Shown here: piece after piece, positions 41,104-49,754 of the stretch | Layout of the letters: each line of letters begins with the position of its first letter | Position numbering within the stretch: position 1 is the stretch's first letter | The notes under the pieces: generated by a model | Databases searched by the model: none | Seen by the model: only the letters and a program-made list of their open reading frames with translations | What the model was told of the DNA's origin: nothing | Translations under genes and position numbers: made by a program | NCBI GenBank assembly: GCA_003282145.1 | Contig: QBZZ01000006.1 | Coordinates: 30,868-94,867, forward strand | Direction: 5' to 3' | From: SAR116 cluster bacterium AG-337-N21 | Lineage (GTDB): Bacteria > Pseudomonadota > Alphaproteobacteria > Puniceispirillales > Marisalimonadaceae | DNA length: 64,000 nucleotides

Positions 41104-43353
41104 TTATTTCACTTCAAACAATATAACAGCAAAGAGATTATCCTTATCTGTCCATGTTGCAATTTTGTTGAAACCAGACAAAGAAGCCAATTCTAGAAAT
41201 TCATGAATATGATATTTATATGAATTTTCTGTATGGATTGTTTCTCCAGCTGTAAAGAAAAATCTTTCTTTACCAATATTAACAACCTGATCAATGCAAC
41301 TTTCAAGATGCATTTCTATTCTACCTTCAAAAGTATTATAGCGAGCAATGTGACGAAACAAATTTAAATTGAAATCAGCACCTAATTCTTGGTTGATTCT
41401 AGAAAGCAGGTTTTTATTAAAAGCTTCAGTAATACCATATTTGTCGTCATATGCTTTAATAAGCATTTCATGATCTTTCTTTAAATCGACACCTATTAGC
41501 AATTTTCCATTTTTACCAACAGTTTTACAGATTGTCTGTAAAAAAGCTGTGGCATCGGCTGGCTCAAAATTGCCAATGGTTGAACCTGGGAAAAACGCAA
41601 CTTTAGACTTTGGAATACGTTGAGACGTTGGAATTTTAAGTGGGGAAGTAAAATCAGAAGCAACTGTTAAAACCTCAAGTTTTGGATAGGCCTTACTTAC
41701 TATTCTTGCAGAATCTTGTAGCTGTTCCTCTGAAATGTCTATTGCACATAGTGAAACGGGTTTATTTAATGAATCTAGTAGTATACGCACCTTCTCAAGA
41801 GAACCCGAACCGTATTCAATTAGTGTTATGTCCGGACCAAGATATTTTGCAATTTCATTTGCATTTTTATTAAGAATATCAATCTCTGTATTTGTTGGGT
41901 AATACACATCAAGTTTACAAATCTTTTCGAATAATTTTGCACCTTTAAGATCATAAAGATACTTAGATGATGTTCGTTTGGGTATTTTACCTAATCCTGA
42001 AATTACATGATCTAAAAATATATCTTTATTACTATTATCATTAGCATATACATTATTCGTAGAAGCAAATTTATCTTTAGCTAAACGTATTCCTGAAAAT
42101 TGCCAGCGTGCACTTGGAGGAAAAAAATTCCGATAAGAAGCTCTTATATGTTCTGAAGGGGTTGCGCACGAACCACCTCGTAAGACCATCTGACCAGACA
42201 TAAACTTGCCATTATATTCTCCTACAGCACCTTCAGGAATGTGGTAGCCTGGATAAGGATTGAACGAACTTTGGGTCCATTCCCATACATCTCCATAAAT
42301 TTGTGAAACACCATCTTTTTTTGAAGGTCGAGGGTCAAATATATTAGCATCAGCAAAATGTCCATCTAATTCATAAGAGTTGGCAATAATTTCCCATTCA
42401 GCTTCTCGAGGTAACCTGGCATTTGTCCATCGAGCAAAAGCGTCTGCTTCATAATAACTTACATGGCAAACTGGAGCATTCAGATTAATTGGACGCATAC
42501 CACTCATTGTAAAATTAGACCAAGTACCATCATCATTTTTGTGCCAATACATTGGAGCTTCCCAATTTTCTTTTCGACACAGGGCCCAACCATCAGATAA
42601 CCAAAAATCAGCCCTGTTGTAACCATCATCTTCGATAAAATTAATATACTCACGATTAGATACTGGATATTTTGCTAAATGAAATGGTTCAAGCCAAATT
42701 TTATGTCGTGGGCCTTCAGCATCAAAAACAAAATCTTTGCCAGAATATCCAACTTCAACAAGTCCTCCAGGATGGTCTGTCCAACTATTTTCAGTTACAC
42801 TCAATGCTAAAGTTGGGGGATACTCTTTGTAAACAGGATATAATGGATTTCTTGAAAGAGCATGTTTGATGTCTGTTATTAAAAGTTCTTGATGTTGTTG
42901 TTCGTGATTAATACCAAGCTCTATTAACTGCAAAACATCTGATGTTGGCTTAGTTTGAAAGTAATCTCTCATTGCTTTATCTACATGATCTCTATATTCG
43001 TATACTTCAGCTGATGAAGGACGGGTTATCATGCCTCTTTCAGGTCTTGCGTGACGATCCCCTATTTGCTCATAATAAGAATTAAACAAAAAATTGTAGT
43101 TAGGATGAAATTCCTGATAATCACTTACAAATCTTTTAAGGACAAATGTTTCAAAAAACCAAGTGGTATGAGCTAAATGCCATTTAGTTGGACTTGCATC
43201 AGGCATTGACTGAATACATTGATCTGCTTCACTCAAAGGTGATGATAGTTTTAGAGTTTGATCACGTACCTTGTTATAAAAACTTGCTAAATGATCATTT
43301 AAAGATATTTTTTTATAATTTATAGATGATTTAAAAATGATGTTTCTCTGCAA
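41104..43353 (-). CDS. egtBD: Fused ergothioneine biosynthesis protein EgtB-EgtD
   Basis: One 749-aa ORF joining two enzymes. Residues about 15-430 are EgtB: DinB-like iron site ('KWHLAHTTWFFETF' near 57-70; HxxxH at 150-154 in 'NHEQQHQELLIT'), then the FGE/sulfatase-modifying fold with 'VLRGGSCATPSEHIRASYRNFF' and 'RWQFSGIRLA'. Residues about 445-749 are EgtD, histidine trimethyltransferase: 'YYPTNTEIDIL', SAM motif 'LIEYGSGSLEKV', 'FFPGSTIGNFEP'. EgtD makes hercynine; EgtB adds sulfur. The B-D order is the reverse of fungal Egt1. Separate egtA, egtC and egtE are absent nearby. Start TTG. Confidence 0.9.
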   Translation of the reverse strand: MQRNIIFKSSINYKKISLNDHLASFYNKVRDQTLKLSSPLSEADQCIQSMPDASPTKWHLAHTTWFFETFVLKRFVSDYQEFHPNYNFLFNSYYEQIGDRHARPERGMITRPSSAEVYEYRDHVDKAMRDYFQTKPTSDVLQLIELGINHEQQHQELLITDIKHALSRNPLYPVYKEYPPTLALSVTENSWTDHPGGLVEVGYSGKDFVFDAEGPRHKIWLEPFHLAKYPVSNREYINFIEDDGYNRADFWLSDGWALCRKENWEAPMYWHKNDDGTWSNFTMSGMRPINLNAPVCHVSYYEADAFARWTNARLPREAEWEIIANSYELDGHFADANIFDPRPSKKDGVSQIYGDVWEWTQSSFNPYPGYHIPEGAVGEYNGKFMSGQMVLRGGSCATPSEHIRASYRNFFPPSARWQFSGIRLAKDKFASTNNVYANDNSNKDIFLDHVISGLGKIPKRTSSKYLYDLKGAKLFEKICKLDVYYPTNTEIDILNKNANEIAKYLGPDITLIEYGSGSLEKVRILLDSLNKPVSLCAIDISEEQLQDSARIVSKAYPKLEVLTVASDFTSPLKIPTSQRIPKSKVAFFPGSTIGNFEPADATAFLQTICKTVGKNGKLLIGVDLKKDHEMLIKAYDDKYGITEAFNKNLLSRINQELGADFNLNLFRHIARYNTFEGRIEMHLESCIDQVVNIGKERFFFTAGETIHTENSYKYHIHEFLELASLSGFNKIATWTDKDNLFAVILFEVK

Positions 43354-43555
43354 AAATTATCGTTATGATACTTATAATAGAATTGATTGCAACTGATAAC
43401 TCTTAATTTAATTTACTTATGCGTTGGTAAGGTTTAAAGACTTAGTCTTTTTTTAATATTAGCAATAATGAATTTGTAAATAATATTCATTGTTAAGTAA
43501 ATTATTACTAATTTTAAGTTATAAATTTTTCTAAACTAAGTTCAAAAAAGAGAGT

Positions 43556-44200
43556 ATGCAAATGTATTATGAAACAAATAAAAATGATCACGGATTACCT
43601 TACAACCCTTTCAAAGCTCTAACAGTTCCGCGTCCAATTGGGTGGATTAGTACAGTAAGTAAAAATGGCATAGGAAACCTTGCACCATATAGTTATTTCA
43701 ATGGACTTTCTTATGATCCTCCATTTGTAATGTTCTCAGCTGGCAATCGTGCAGATGGAAGTAAGAAAGATAGTGTTTTAAATGCTGAAGAAACAGGTGA
43801 ATTTGTGGTTAACATGAGCACCTGGGACACACGTCACCAAATGAATGATACAAGTTGGATAATGGAACCAAATACAGATGAATTAGAAAAAACTGGTTTA
43901 ACCGCTATAGATTCATTCGAAGTAAAGCCAAAAAGAGTTGCAGAGTCTCCTGTGCATTTTGAGTGTAAATATCACCAAACAGTTAAACTTCCAGGAAAAG
44001 GAGGTTTGCACAACGTTGTATTTGGACAAGTTATTGGTATTCATATCAAAGATGAATTTATAACTGATGATGGGATAGTTGATACGCTAAAAATGAAGGT
44101 TATCGCTCGATTAGGTTACAATGACTACACTTTAGTAGAGAAAACTTTTTCAATTATTGACTTCAAAGATAAAGGAAAAATGACAAAAAGTTGGAGATAA
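43556..44200 (+). CDS. Flavin reductase-like domain protein
   Basis: FMN-binding split-barrel flavin reductase-like protein, 214 aa. Seen: 'PYNPFKALTVPRPIGWISTVSKNGIGNLAPYSYFNGLSYDPP', the family entry ('.pRPi.wvsT.d..G..NlaP.S.f...s..PP'), and 'VVNMSTWDTRHQMN'. These proteins supply reduced flavin or act directly as oxidoreductases with undefined acceptors. It starts after a GAGAG SD; a second ATG at 43562 is possible. The 55-aa small protein paralog follows 23 bases downstream. Confidence 0.85.
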   Translation: MQMYYETNKNDHGLPYNPFKALTVPRPIGWISTVSKNGIGNLAPYSYFNGLSYDPPFVMFSAGNRADGSKKDSVLNAEETGEFVVNMSTWDTRHQMNDTSWIMEPNTDELEKTGLTAIDSFEVKPKRVAESPVHFECKYHQTVKLPGKGGLHNVVFGQVIGIHIKDEFITDDGIVDTLKMKVIARLGYNDYTLVEKTFSIIDFKDKGKMTKSWR

Positions 44201-44223
44201 TAATAAAACTGTAAGGAAATAAT

Positions 44224-44391
44224 ATGATTGATCATAAATTAGAAAGACAAGTGGTATTACTTAAGATACTTGCTAAAGGGTGTAAAAAGCACCCTGCTTA
44301 TAGAGCAATTAGAAAAGCTACTGAACGATGTGAAGAGTGTGTGGTTATATGGCAAGCACGTGTTGAACTTAATGAAATAGAAACAAATTAA
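44224..44391 (+). CDS. 55-aa cysteine-containing small protein, paralog 2
   Basis: Not in the ORF track. ATG 44224 to TAA 44391, 55 residues with GTAAGGAA 9 bases upstream. The core ILAKGCKKHPAYRAIRKA and TERCEECV is identical to paralog 1 (26936-27103); differences cluster at the N-terminus and last residues. Cysteines at 20, 36 and 39 are kept. Substitutions between the copies are mostly synonymous in the core, so purifying selection is inferred. It sits between a flavin reductase-like gene and a TAGACT element leading to the AidB-like gene. Unknown function. Confidence 0.75.
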   Translation: MIDHKLERQVVLLKILAKGCKKHPAYRAIRKATERCEECVVIWQARVELNEIETN

Positions 44392-44392
44392 T

Positions 44393-44442
44393 TTGCAGAC
44401 TAAACTGTAGACTGAATAATCATAATTCTATAAAATATTATT
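44393..44442 (+). repeat. TAGACT element, copy B
   Basis: CAGACTAA and TAGACT 12 bases apart, then TATAAA 18 bases after CTGTAG. About 84% identical to copy A by eye. It begins right after the 55-aa gene stop and places the TATAAA 45 bases before the TTG start of the AidB-like gene, a good promoter position. Confidence 0.6.
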
Positions 44443-44478
44443 ATCATAAATTTAAAATAAAGTAAGGCAAATATAAAG

Positions 44479-46143
44479 TTGGATTCAATTAATAATATTC
44501 CAGATAGTAAAGGGGCCAACGCATATCATAGAGATAAATCTTTTTCAAAATTATTAGAATTCTATAGTGGGAAAGATATGTTATCTAAAATAGAAAGTCA
44601 GTTTATAGAGCTAGGAGAAATTGTAGGCAATCAATTAGAAGATTTAGCTTTAACTGCAGACAAAAACTCACCAAAACTTTCTAAAAGAGCTAGGGACGGT
44701 TCTTTTACTAATACAATTGAAAAACATCCAGACTTTATAAAATTAGAAAAATATGCATTTGAAAGATTTGGATTAGCAGCTATGTCTCATAGGCATGGAG
44801 TTTTTGGAATGCAGCAGAAACTTCCACCAATAGTGAAATATGGATTGACTTTTTTATTTGTTCAAAGTGAATTTGGTTTATGTTGTCCATTAAGCATGAC
44901 AGATTCCCTGACCAGAACTTTAAGAAAGTTTGGAGACAACAAAATAGTTGATAAATTTATTAATCAATTAACATCTCAAAATTTAGATGAACTCTTTCAA
45001 GGTGCAATGTTTATGACAGAACAGCATGCTGGTTCTGATGTTGGATCAATTGACACTTATGCTGAAAATATAGATGGACAGTGGTATCTTACAGGAGACA
45101 AGTGGTTTTGTTCTAACCCTGACGCTGATCTTGCTATGGTTTTAGCTAGATACGATAAAAATATAAGTGGTACTAAAGGACTTGCTCTATTTCTTCTACC
45201 TAAAAGACTAGATTCTGGAAAACTTAATAGTTACGAAATAATAAGATTAAAAGATAAGTTAGGTGGAAGATCATTTGCAAGTGGAGAAATTAGACTTAAT
45301 AAAGCTTCAGCTTATATTGTTGGAGATCCCCAAAAAGGTTTTAAACAGATGACAGACATGATTAACATGTCAAGATTATCTAATGGCGTTAGAGCATCTG
45401 GAATGATGCAAAGGTGTCTTCAAGAAAGCCTTTTTATATCAAATACACGTTATGCATTTAAACAAAAATTAATTGATATTCCTTTGATGCAGAAGCAACT
45501 GCTGAAGATGCTTATAATTACTGAGGCATCAAGATCAATGGTATTCAAAGCATCGGAACTCCTAGAAAAAGCTGATAATGGAGATAGTATATCACAGAAT
45601 ATTTTCAGAATTATTACTCCATTGATTAAGTTCAGAGCTTGTAGAGATGTAAGAAAAATTGCAGGCGATGCTATGGAAATTAGAGGTGGATCAGGTTATA
45701 TCGAAGAGTGGCTTGATCCAAAAATTCTAAGAGATTCTCACCTTGGTTCTATATGGGAAGGAACAAGTAATATTATATCTTTAGATACTATACGAGCTTT
45801 AAAAAAAGATAATAATATAGAAACTTTAAAATACTATCTAATTCAAGTTGTACAAACGACAAAAAAAAATGAACATACAGAAAACTTATTATGTGCAATA
45901 GATAATGTTTTTAGTTTTGTAAGAACAGAAATACAAGAGGATTTCACATCTTCTTCAAGAAAAATATCTTCTTCACTATACTATTTATGTGCATCTATCT
46001 TTTTAAATTCTGAAGGACAATACTGTAAAAGTTTGGCTAATAGGAAAAAAATAAGTGAATTGCTTATTAAATATAAAATTAATCAAAATAGCCCTCTTGA
46101 AAGAGACAATTTAGATTTTGATTTAATCTGTCAATTTATTTAA
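44479..46143 (+). CDS. Acyl-CoA dehydrogenase, AidB-like
   Basis: FAD-dependent acyl-CoA dehydrogenase-superfamily protein, 554 aa, longer than ordinary ACADs and in the AidB size range. Seen: 'AMFMTEQHAGSDVGSIDTYA' near 176-195 (flavin/substrate loop), 'WYLTGDKWFCSNPDADLAMVLARY' near 203-226 and 'GGSGYIEEWLDPKILRDSHLGSIWEGTSNI' near 411-440, all typical of the AidB branch. E. coli AidB is linked to alkylation stress, but many relatives are plain dehydrogenases. TTG start, TATAAA of TAGACT copy B just upstream. Confidence 0.87.
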   Translation: MDSINNIPDSKGANAYHRDKSFSKLLEFYSGKDMLSKIESQFIELGEIVGNQLEDLALTADKNSPKLSKRARDGSFTNTIEKHPDFIKLEKYAFERFGLAAMSHRHGVFGMQQKLPPIVKYGLTFLFVQSEFGLCCPLSMTDSLTRTLRKFGDNKIVDKFINQLTSQNLDELFQGAMFMTEQHAGSDVGSIDTYAENIDGQWYLTGDKWFCSNPDADLAMVLARYDKNISGTKGLALFLLPKRLDSGKLNSYEIIRLKDKLGGRSFASGEIRLNKASAYIVGDPQKGFKQMTDMINMSRLSNGVRASGMMQRCLQESLFISNTRYAFKQKLIDIPLMQKQLLKMLIITEASRSMVFKASELLEKADNGDSISQNIFRIITPLIKFRACRDVRKIAGDAMEIRGGSGYIEEWLDPKILRDSHLGSIWEGTSNIISLDTIRALKKDNNIETLKYYLIQVVQTTKKNEHTENLLCAIDNVFSFVRTEIQEDFTSSSRKISSSLYYLCASIFLNSEGQYCKSLANRKKISELLIKYKINQNSPLERDNLDFDLICQFI

Positions 46144-46154
46144 CTATTTGCAAA

Positions 46155-46202
46155 ATGGTAGACTAATTTGTGGACTTCACAATTATAATTTTTAAACAAA
46201 AT
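46155..46202 (+). repeat. TAGACT element, copy C
   Basis: TAGACTAA and TGGACT 12 bases apart, TTGTGG, then TTAAAC 18 bases on. It lies just after the AidB-like gene stop and about 95 bases before the exported rhodanese gene. The -10-like part is poor, so the promoter reading is weaker here. Confidence 0.5.
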
Positions 46203-46295
46203 GATATTAACACTAATTTTTTTTACTATATTTATTGTGATCAAATAATTAAAAAACTAATATCGAATTCAAATAAAAAAAGGATTTAGATAATT

Positions 46296-46709
46296 ATGTT
46301 AATTAGGTTTGTTATAAAAATCGTTTGTTTTTTGTTAAGCATTAAGTTTGCATTTGCTGATATTGTTGATGTTAACAATGAACAGATAAAAGAATTATCA
46401 AAAATTAATATTCCAATAGTGGATATAAGAAGAAGTTCAGAGTGGGACCAAACCGGAGTAGTGCCCAAAAGTATTTTGCTAACCTTTTTTGATAAAAAGG
46501 GAAATTATAATTTTGATAAATGGTATGAAAATTTACGCTTAAAAATTAATGACGGAAAACCAATTATATTAATCTGCAGAAGCGGTAGAAGAACGAGAAT
46601 AATAGCCGAAATGATGGATAAAAAATTTGATAATGTTATATATAATGCAAAATACGGAATAAACTCTTGGATTGATGAAAAATTAATAACAGTTAAACCA
46701 TATCATTAA
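46296..46709 (+). CDS. Exported rhodanese-like domain protein
   Basis: Periplasmic single-domain rhodanese, 137 aa. A signal peptide (MLIRFVIKIVCFLLSIKFAFA, cleaved near 21) precedes the rhodanese fold: 'VDIRRSSEWDQTGVVPKSILL' near 42-62 and the active-site loop 'ILICRSGRRTRIIAEMM' near 90-106, with the catalytic Cys present (CRSGRRT). It transfers sulfane sulfur or acts as a thiol carrier in the periplasm. TAGACT copy C lies upstream. Confidence 0.86.
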   Translation: MLIRFVIKIVCFLLSIKFAFADIVDVNNEQIKELSKINIPIVDIRRSSEWDQTGVVPKSILLTFFDKKGNYNFDKWYENLRLKINDGKPIILICRSGRRTRIIAEMMDKKFDNVIYNAKYGINSWIDEKLITVKPYH

Positions 46710-46751
46710 TCCAATAATTATTTAATTTAATTTAATTTATGATATTTATGA

Positions 46752-47288
46752 TTAATTTCTTAATTCTTTTATAGCGCTTGCAATATCTTCGTCTTGTATG
46801 TTTACGGCTTCTCTTTTTATTCTTAACTCATGTGCTTTCTCTAATACATTTGCATGCGTAAAACCAATAGGTGGGTCAAATTTATAACTGGCAAGTTCTA
46901 TAAGTAAACCTAATGGTTCTCTAAAGTAAATTGAATCCATAAATCCCCTATCTTTAATACCTGTATTTGCAAAGCCATTTTCATTTAAATTTTTTTCAGC
47001 TATACGAATAGTGCTTTGACTTACCCAAAAAGCAACATGATGAACACCCCCACACTCATTCTTTATTTTTTGTTTGTCTGGAATTATGTTTTCGTTTGTA
47101 AAAATGGTCACAGTAGTACCGTCTCCACAATCAAAATATAAGTGATTAGTATTTAAGTCATCCAAATTTGGCTGTTCAAAAATAAACTTCATTCCAAGGA
47201 TTTTTTGCCAGAAATTTATAGAGGTTTCTTTATTAGCCCCATTTAATGTAATGTGATGTATGCCTTGGGCTTGTATTATACTTCTCAT
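46752..47288 (-). CDS. VOC family protein (glyoxalase/ring-cleaving dioxygenase superfamily)
   Basis: Vicinal-oxygen-chelate protein, 178 aa, with two beta-alpha-beta-beta-beta modules. Seen: 'GIHHITLNGANKETSINFWQKILGM' (first metal His) near 9-33, 'HLYFDCGDGTTVTIF' near 49-63, 'GGVHHVAFWVS' (second-module His) near 81-91, and 'DSIYFREPLGLLIELA' (metal Glu) near 118-133. Probably a metal-dependent isomerase or ring-cleaving dioxygenase of the MhqO/LinE style. Substrate unknown. Convergent with the rhodanese gene. Confidence 0.82.
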   Translation of the reverse strand: MRSIIQAQGIHHITLNGANKETSINFWQKILGMKFIFEQPNLDDLNTNHLYFDCGDGTTVTIFTNENIIPDKQKIKNECGGVHHVAFWVSQSTIRIAEKNLNENGFANTGIKDRGFMDSIYFREPLGLLIELASYKFDPPIGFTHANVLEKAHELRIKREAVNIQDEDIASAIKELRN

Positions 47289-47481
47289 TTTCTACCTTTT
47301 GAATTATTTTTAATATAAATAAAATTCATAAGAAACTTTTAATTTATCCTAGTGACAAATTCAATCTTCACAAATAATTAATTAGGGTTATTAAATAGAA
47401 ATTAATAATTTTTTGGTAAGCTCTCTATTCATTTATTGGTTTATAAATTAATATTTAATTATTTAATTTCAGTAGTAACAA

Positions 47482-48285
47482 ATGACAAAAATTTCATCAA
47501 TTATAATTTACGGAATTAGTATTTACTTATTATTAATTCTAATCATGTTTATTTTTCAAAGATCATTGTTGTATCAACCATCTAGAGAGAAACTTGATGT
47601 TTCGTACTATAATAATTCTGGGTTGAAAAAAATTAATTTCACTACTCAAGATGGAATTGTTTTGAAATCTCTATTTAAAAAACCATCTAAAAGTGAGAAT
47701 AATACTATAGTTGTGTTTCACGGCAATGCAGGCCATATAGGCCACAGAGTCCAAAAATTTAAACCCTTTATGGACGCAGGCTATGGTTTGTTATTGCTTG
47801 AGTATAGAGGCTATGGAGAAAACAAAGGTAAACCTACAGAAAGTGGTCTTTACTTGGACGGTAAAGCAGCTTTAGATTTTTTAACTAATTATAATATTCC
47901 TGTAAACAAAACTATTCTTTACGGAGAGTCTTTAGGATGTGGGTTAGCTGTGAAATTTTCAATAGAAGAAAGTTTTAAAGCAACTATTTTAGAAGCTCCT
48001 TATACATCCATAGCAGACGTAGCTATGCGCCAATACTGGTATCTTCCTGCTAGGTGGTTAGTTTTAGATCGTTATGATATTATTAATAAAGTAAAGAATA
48101 TTAATTCACCATTACTTGTTTTACATGGTTTAAAAGATAAAATAATCAGTATAGAATTTGGTAAAAGGGTTTTTAATTCTGCTCCAAAACCAAAAGAGGC
48201 CCTTTATATTCCTGAAGCTGGGCATAATAATCTTTATGAATTTGATACATATAAAAAAGTAATAAGTTTTCTAAAACAAAATTAA
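47482..48285 (+). CDS. BEM46-like alpha/beta hydrolase, membrane-anchored
   Basis: Serine alpha/beta-hydrolase of the BEM46/YfhR type, 267 aa. One N-terminal transmembrane helix ('IIIYGISIYLLLILIMFIF') is followed by 'LLYQPSRE', 'VVFHGNAGHIGHR' (oxyanion region) near 75-87, 'LEYRGYGENKGKPTE' near 101, the nucleophile elbow 'ILYGESLGCGLA' near 151-162, and 'LHGLKDKII' and 'AGHNN' for acid and His. Probably faces the periplasm or membrane surface; an esterase or lipase-like function is likely. Confidence 0.85.
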   Translation: MTKISSIIIYGISIYLLLILIMFIFQRSLLYQPSREKLDVSYYNNSGLKKINFTTQDGIVLKSLFKKPSKSENNTIVVFHGNAGHIGHRVQKFKPFMDAGYGLLLLEYRGYGENKGKPTESGLYLDGKAALDFLTNYNIPVNKTILYGESLGCGLAVKFSIEESFKATILEAPYTSIADVAMRQYWYLPARWLVLDRYDIINKVKNINSPLLVLHGLKDKIISIEFGKRVFNSAPKPKEALYIPEAGHNNLYEFDTYKKVISFLKQN

Positions 48286-48365
48286 TAAGTTTTATAAATG
48301 TAATCTATTTATAAAATTAACTTCGAATTCTTTCATCTATATAAATAAAGTGATAAGATGAAAAT

Positions 48366-49709
48366 ATGAACAAACTAACAACCAGTGATTCATTATCATT
48401 AAGAGATGAACTTCATGCTAGACCTTATATTAAGTTAGGCAACAATCTAAGAACTTTTCACTTTGCGTATTTAATAAAAGACAATGATGAAAAGAATGCT
48501 TGGAATTATCTAAGCAAATATTTAAAGAAATTAAATTTTCAAAGTTTACCAAAAGAGCCATCAAAATACTGGGTAGCTGAGGGAAAAGATTTGATTATCC
48601 GATATGAATGTCATACAGAATTCATATCACTTACATTAATATATCCCAATAAAATTGAAGGTGATAATAAAAACATACCAAAATTGTTCGATGTAAAATT
48701 TTTAAATTTATTACCAAAAGTTTTTTTAGAAAAGTTTCCTGGACAACATTTTTTGTCATCATGGATTGAAATGGCACAATCTAATCACAATTTCAAACCA
48801 ATTGATATTGAGAAATTTTTTTTCCATGATAATTTTGCAGGCTCAAACGTTGCTGAAGATGGAGCTAAAGTTTTCATGTCTTTTAAATCTGACAGGACTG
48901 ATTTTCTTGGTTCTGGATTTAGAAGAGTATTTATACAAAATAAAAATCTTAGAACAAGAAGAACCGGAAGGCTTCTTCAGAGAATTGTTGAACTTGAGAC
49001 TTACCAGGTACTTTCTTTATTGGGCTTAAGTCAAGTCAGAGAACAAAGTTTTCATTTAAGTAATCTTGAGAAACAAATCACAGAAATTACAAAATCAGTT
49101 TCTAAAACTACAGAGAAAAATTTAGACAAAAAATCAATAGCTTATCCAGATTTTCAAAAAGATTTAAACCAACTTTCTTATGTTGTTGCCAAAATAGAAG
49201 AAATAGATTCTTTTACCAACTACCGTCTATCAGCAACAGCCGCTTATTACAAACTAGTAGAACAAAGGGTAAAAGATTTACGAGAAGAACGTCTAGAATC
49301 CTTTCAGACAAATGATGAATTTTTAAGTAGAAGATTACAACCTGCTGTTAGGACTAGTGAAGCTTTTTCAAGAAGATTGGAGTCATTAGCTACAAGAGCA
49401 CAAAGAGCAGATAATCTTGTTAGAACCCAAATAGAAATGGGTGTTCAAATTCAAAATAAAAATTTATTGGAGTCCATGGAATTAAGAGCAAGAGCTCAAC
49501 TTAGATTACAAGAAACCGTAGAGTCTTTGTCAATTGTTGCAATAACATACTATATTATTGGTCTGTTGAGCACTTTGATTGACCCAGTAAATTTTGATAA
49601 AGTGTTTTTTAGCAAACAAGTTTTTCTAGCGTTTTGTGTTCCAATTATTCTTCTCCTAATTTGGTTTATAGCAAAAATGGTACGAAAGAAAATTAATAAG
49701 ATAAAATAG
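48366..49709 (+). CDS. DUF3422 family membrane protein
   Basis: 447-aa protein matching the DUF3422 family: 'LRDELHARPYIKL' near the start ('.L..EvHaRP'), 'GSNVAEDGAKVFMSFKSDRTDFLGSGFRRV' in the middle, and a coiled region followed by two C-terminal transmembrane helices ('LSIVAITYYIIGLL', 'FLAFCVPIILLLIWFIA'). Long helical stretches (about 240-390) suggest an oligomeric coiled coil. DUF3422 proteins are conserved in Alphaproteobacteria but lack an established function. Monocistronic by spacing. Confidence 0.82.
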   Translation: MNKLTTSDSLSLRDELHARPYIKLGNNLRTFHFAYLIKDNDEKNAWNYLSKYLKKLNFQSLPKEPSKYWVAEGKDLIIRYECHTEFISLTLIYPNKIEGDNKNIPKLFDVKFLNLLPKVFLEKFPGQHFLSSWIEMAQSNHNFKPIDIEKFFFHDNFAGSNVAEDGAKVFMSFKSDRTDFLGSGFRRVFIQNKNLRTRRTGRLLQRIVELETYQVLSLLGLSQVREQSFHLSNLEKQITEITKSVSKTTEKNLDKKSIAYPDFQKDLNQLSYVVAKIEEIDSFTNYRLSATAAYYKLVEQRVKDLREERLESFQTNDEFLSRRLQPAVRTSEAFSRRLESLATRAQRADNLVRTQIEMGVQIQNKNLLESMELRARAQLRLQETVESLSIVAITYYIIGLLSTLIDPVNFDKVFFSKQVFLAFCVPIILLLIWFIAKMVRKKINKIK

Positions 49710-49754
49710 TATATGGACTATAGTCTAAAAAAATAAAGTAAAGGTGTCCCTCCA

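Noticed and set aside
46730-46745. Short AATTT tandem repeat between the rhodanese and VOC genes
   Set aside because: Too short and AT-only; expected by chance in this genome, with no clear terminator hairpin.
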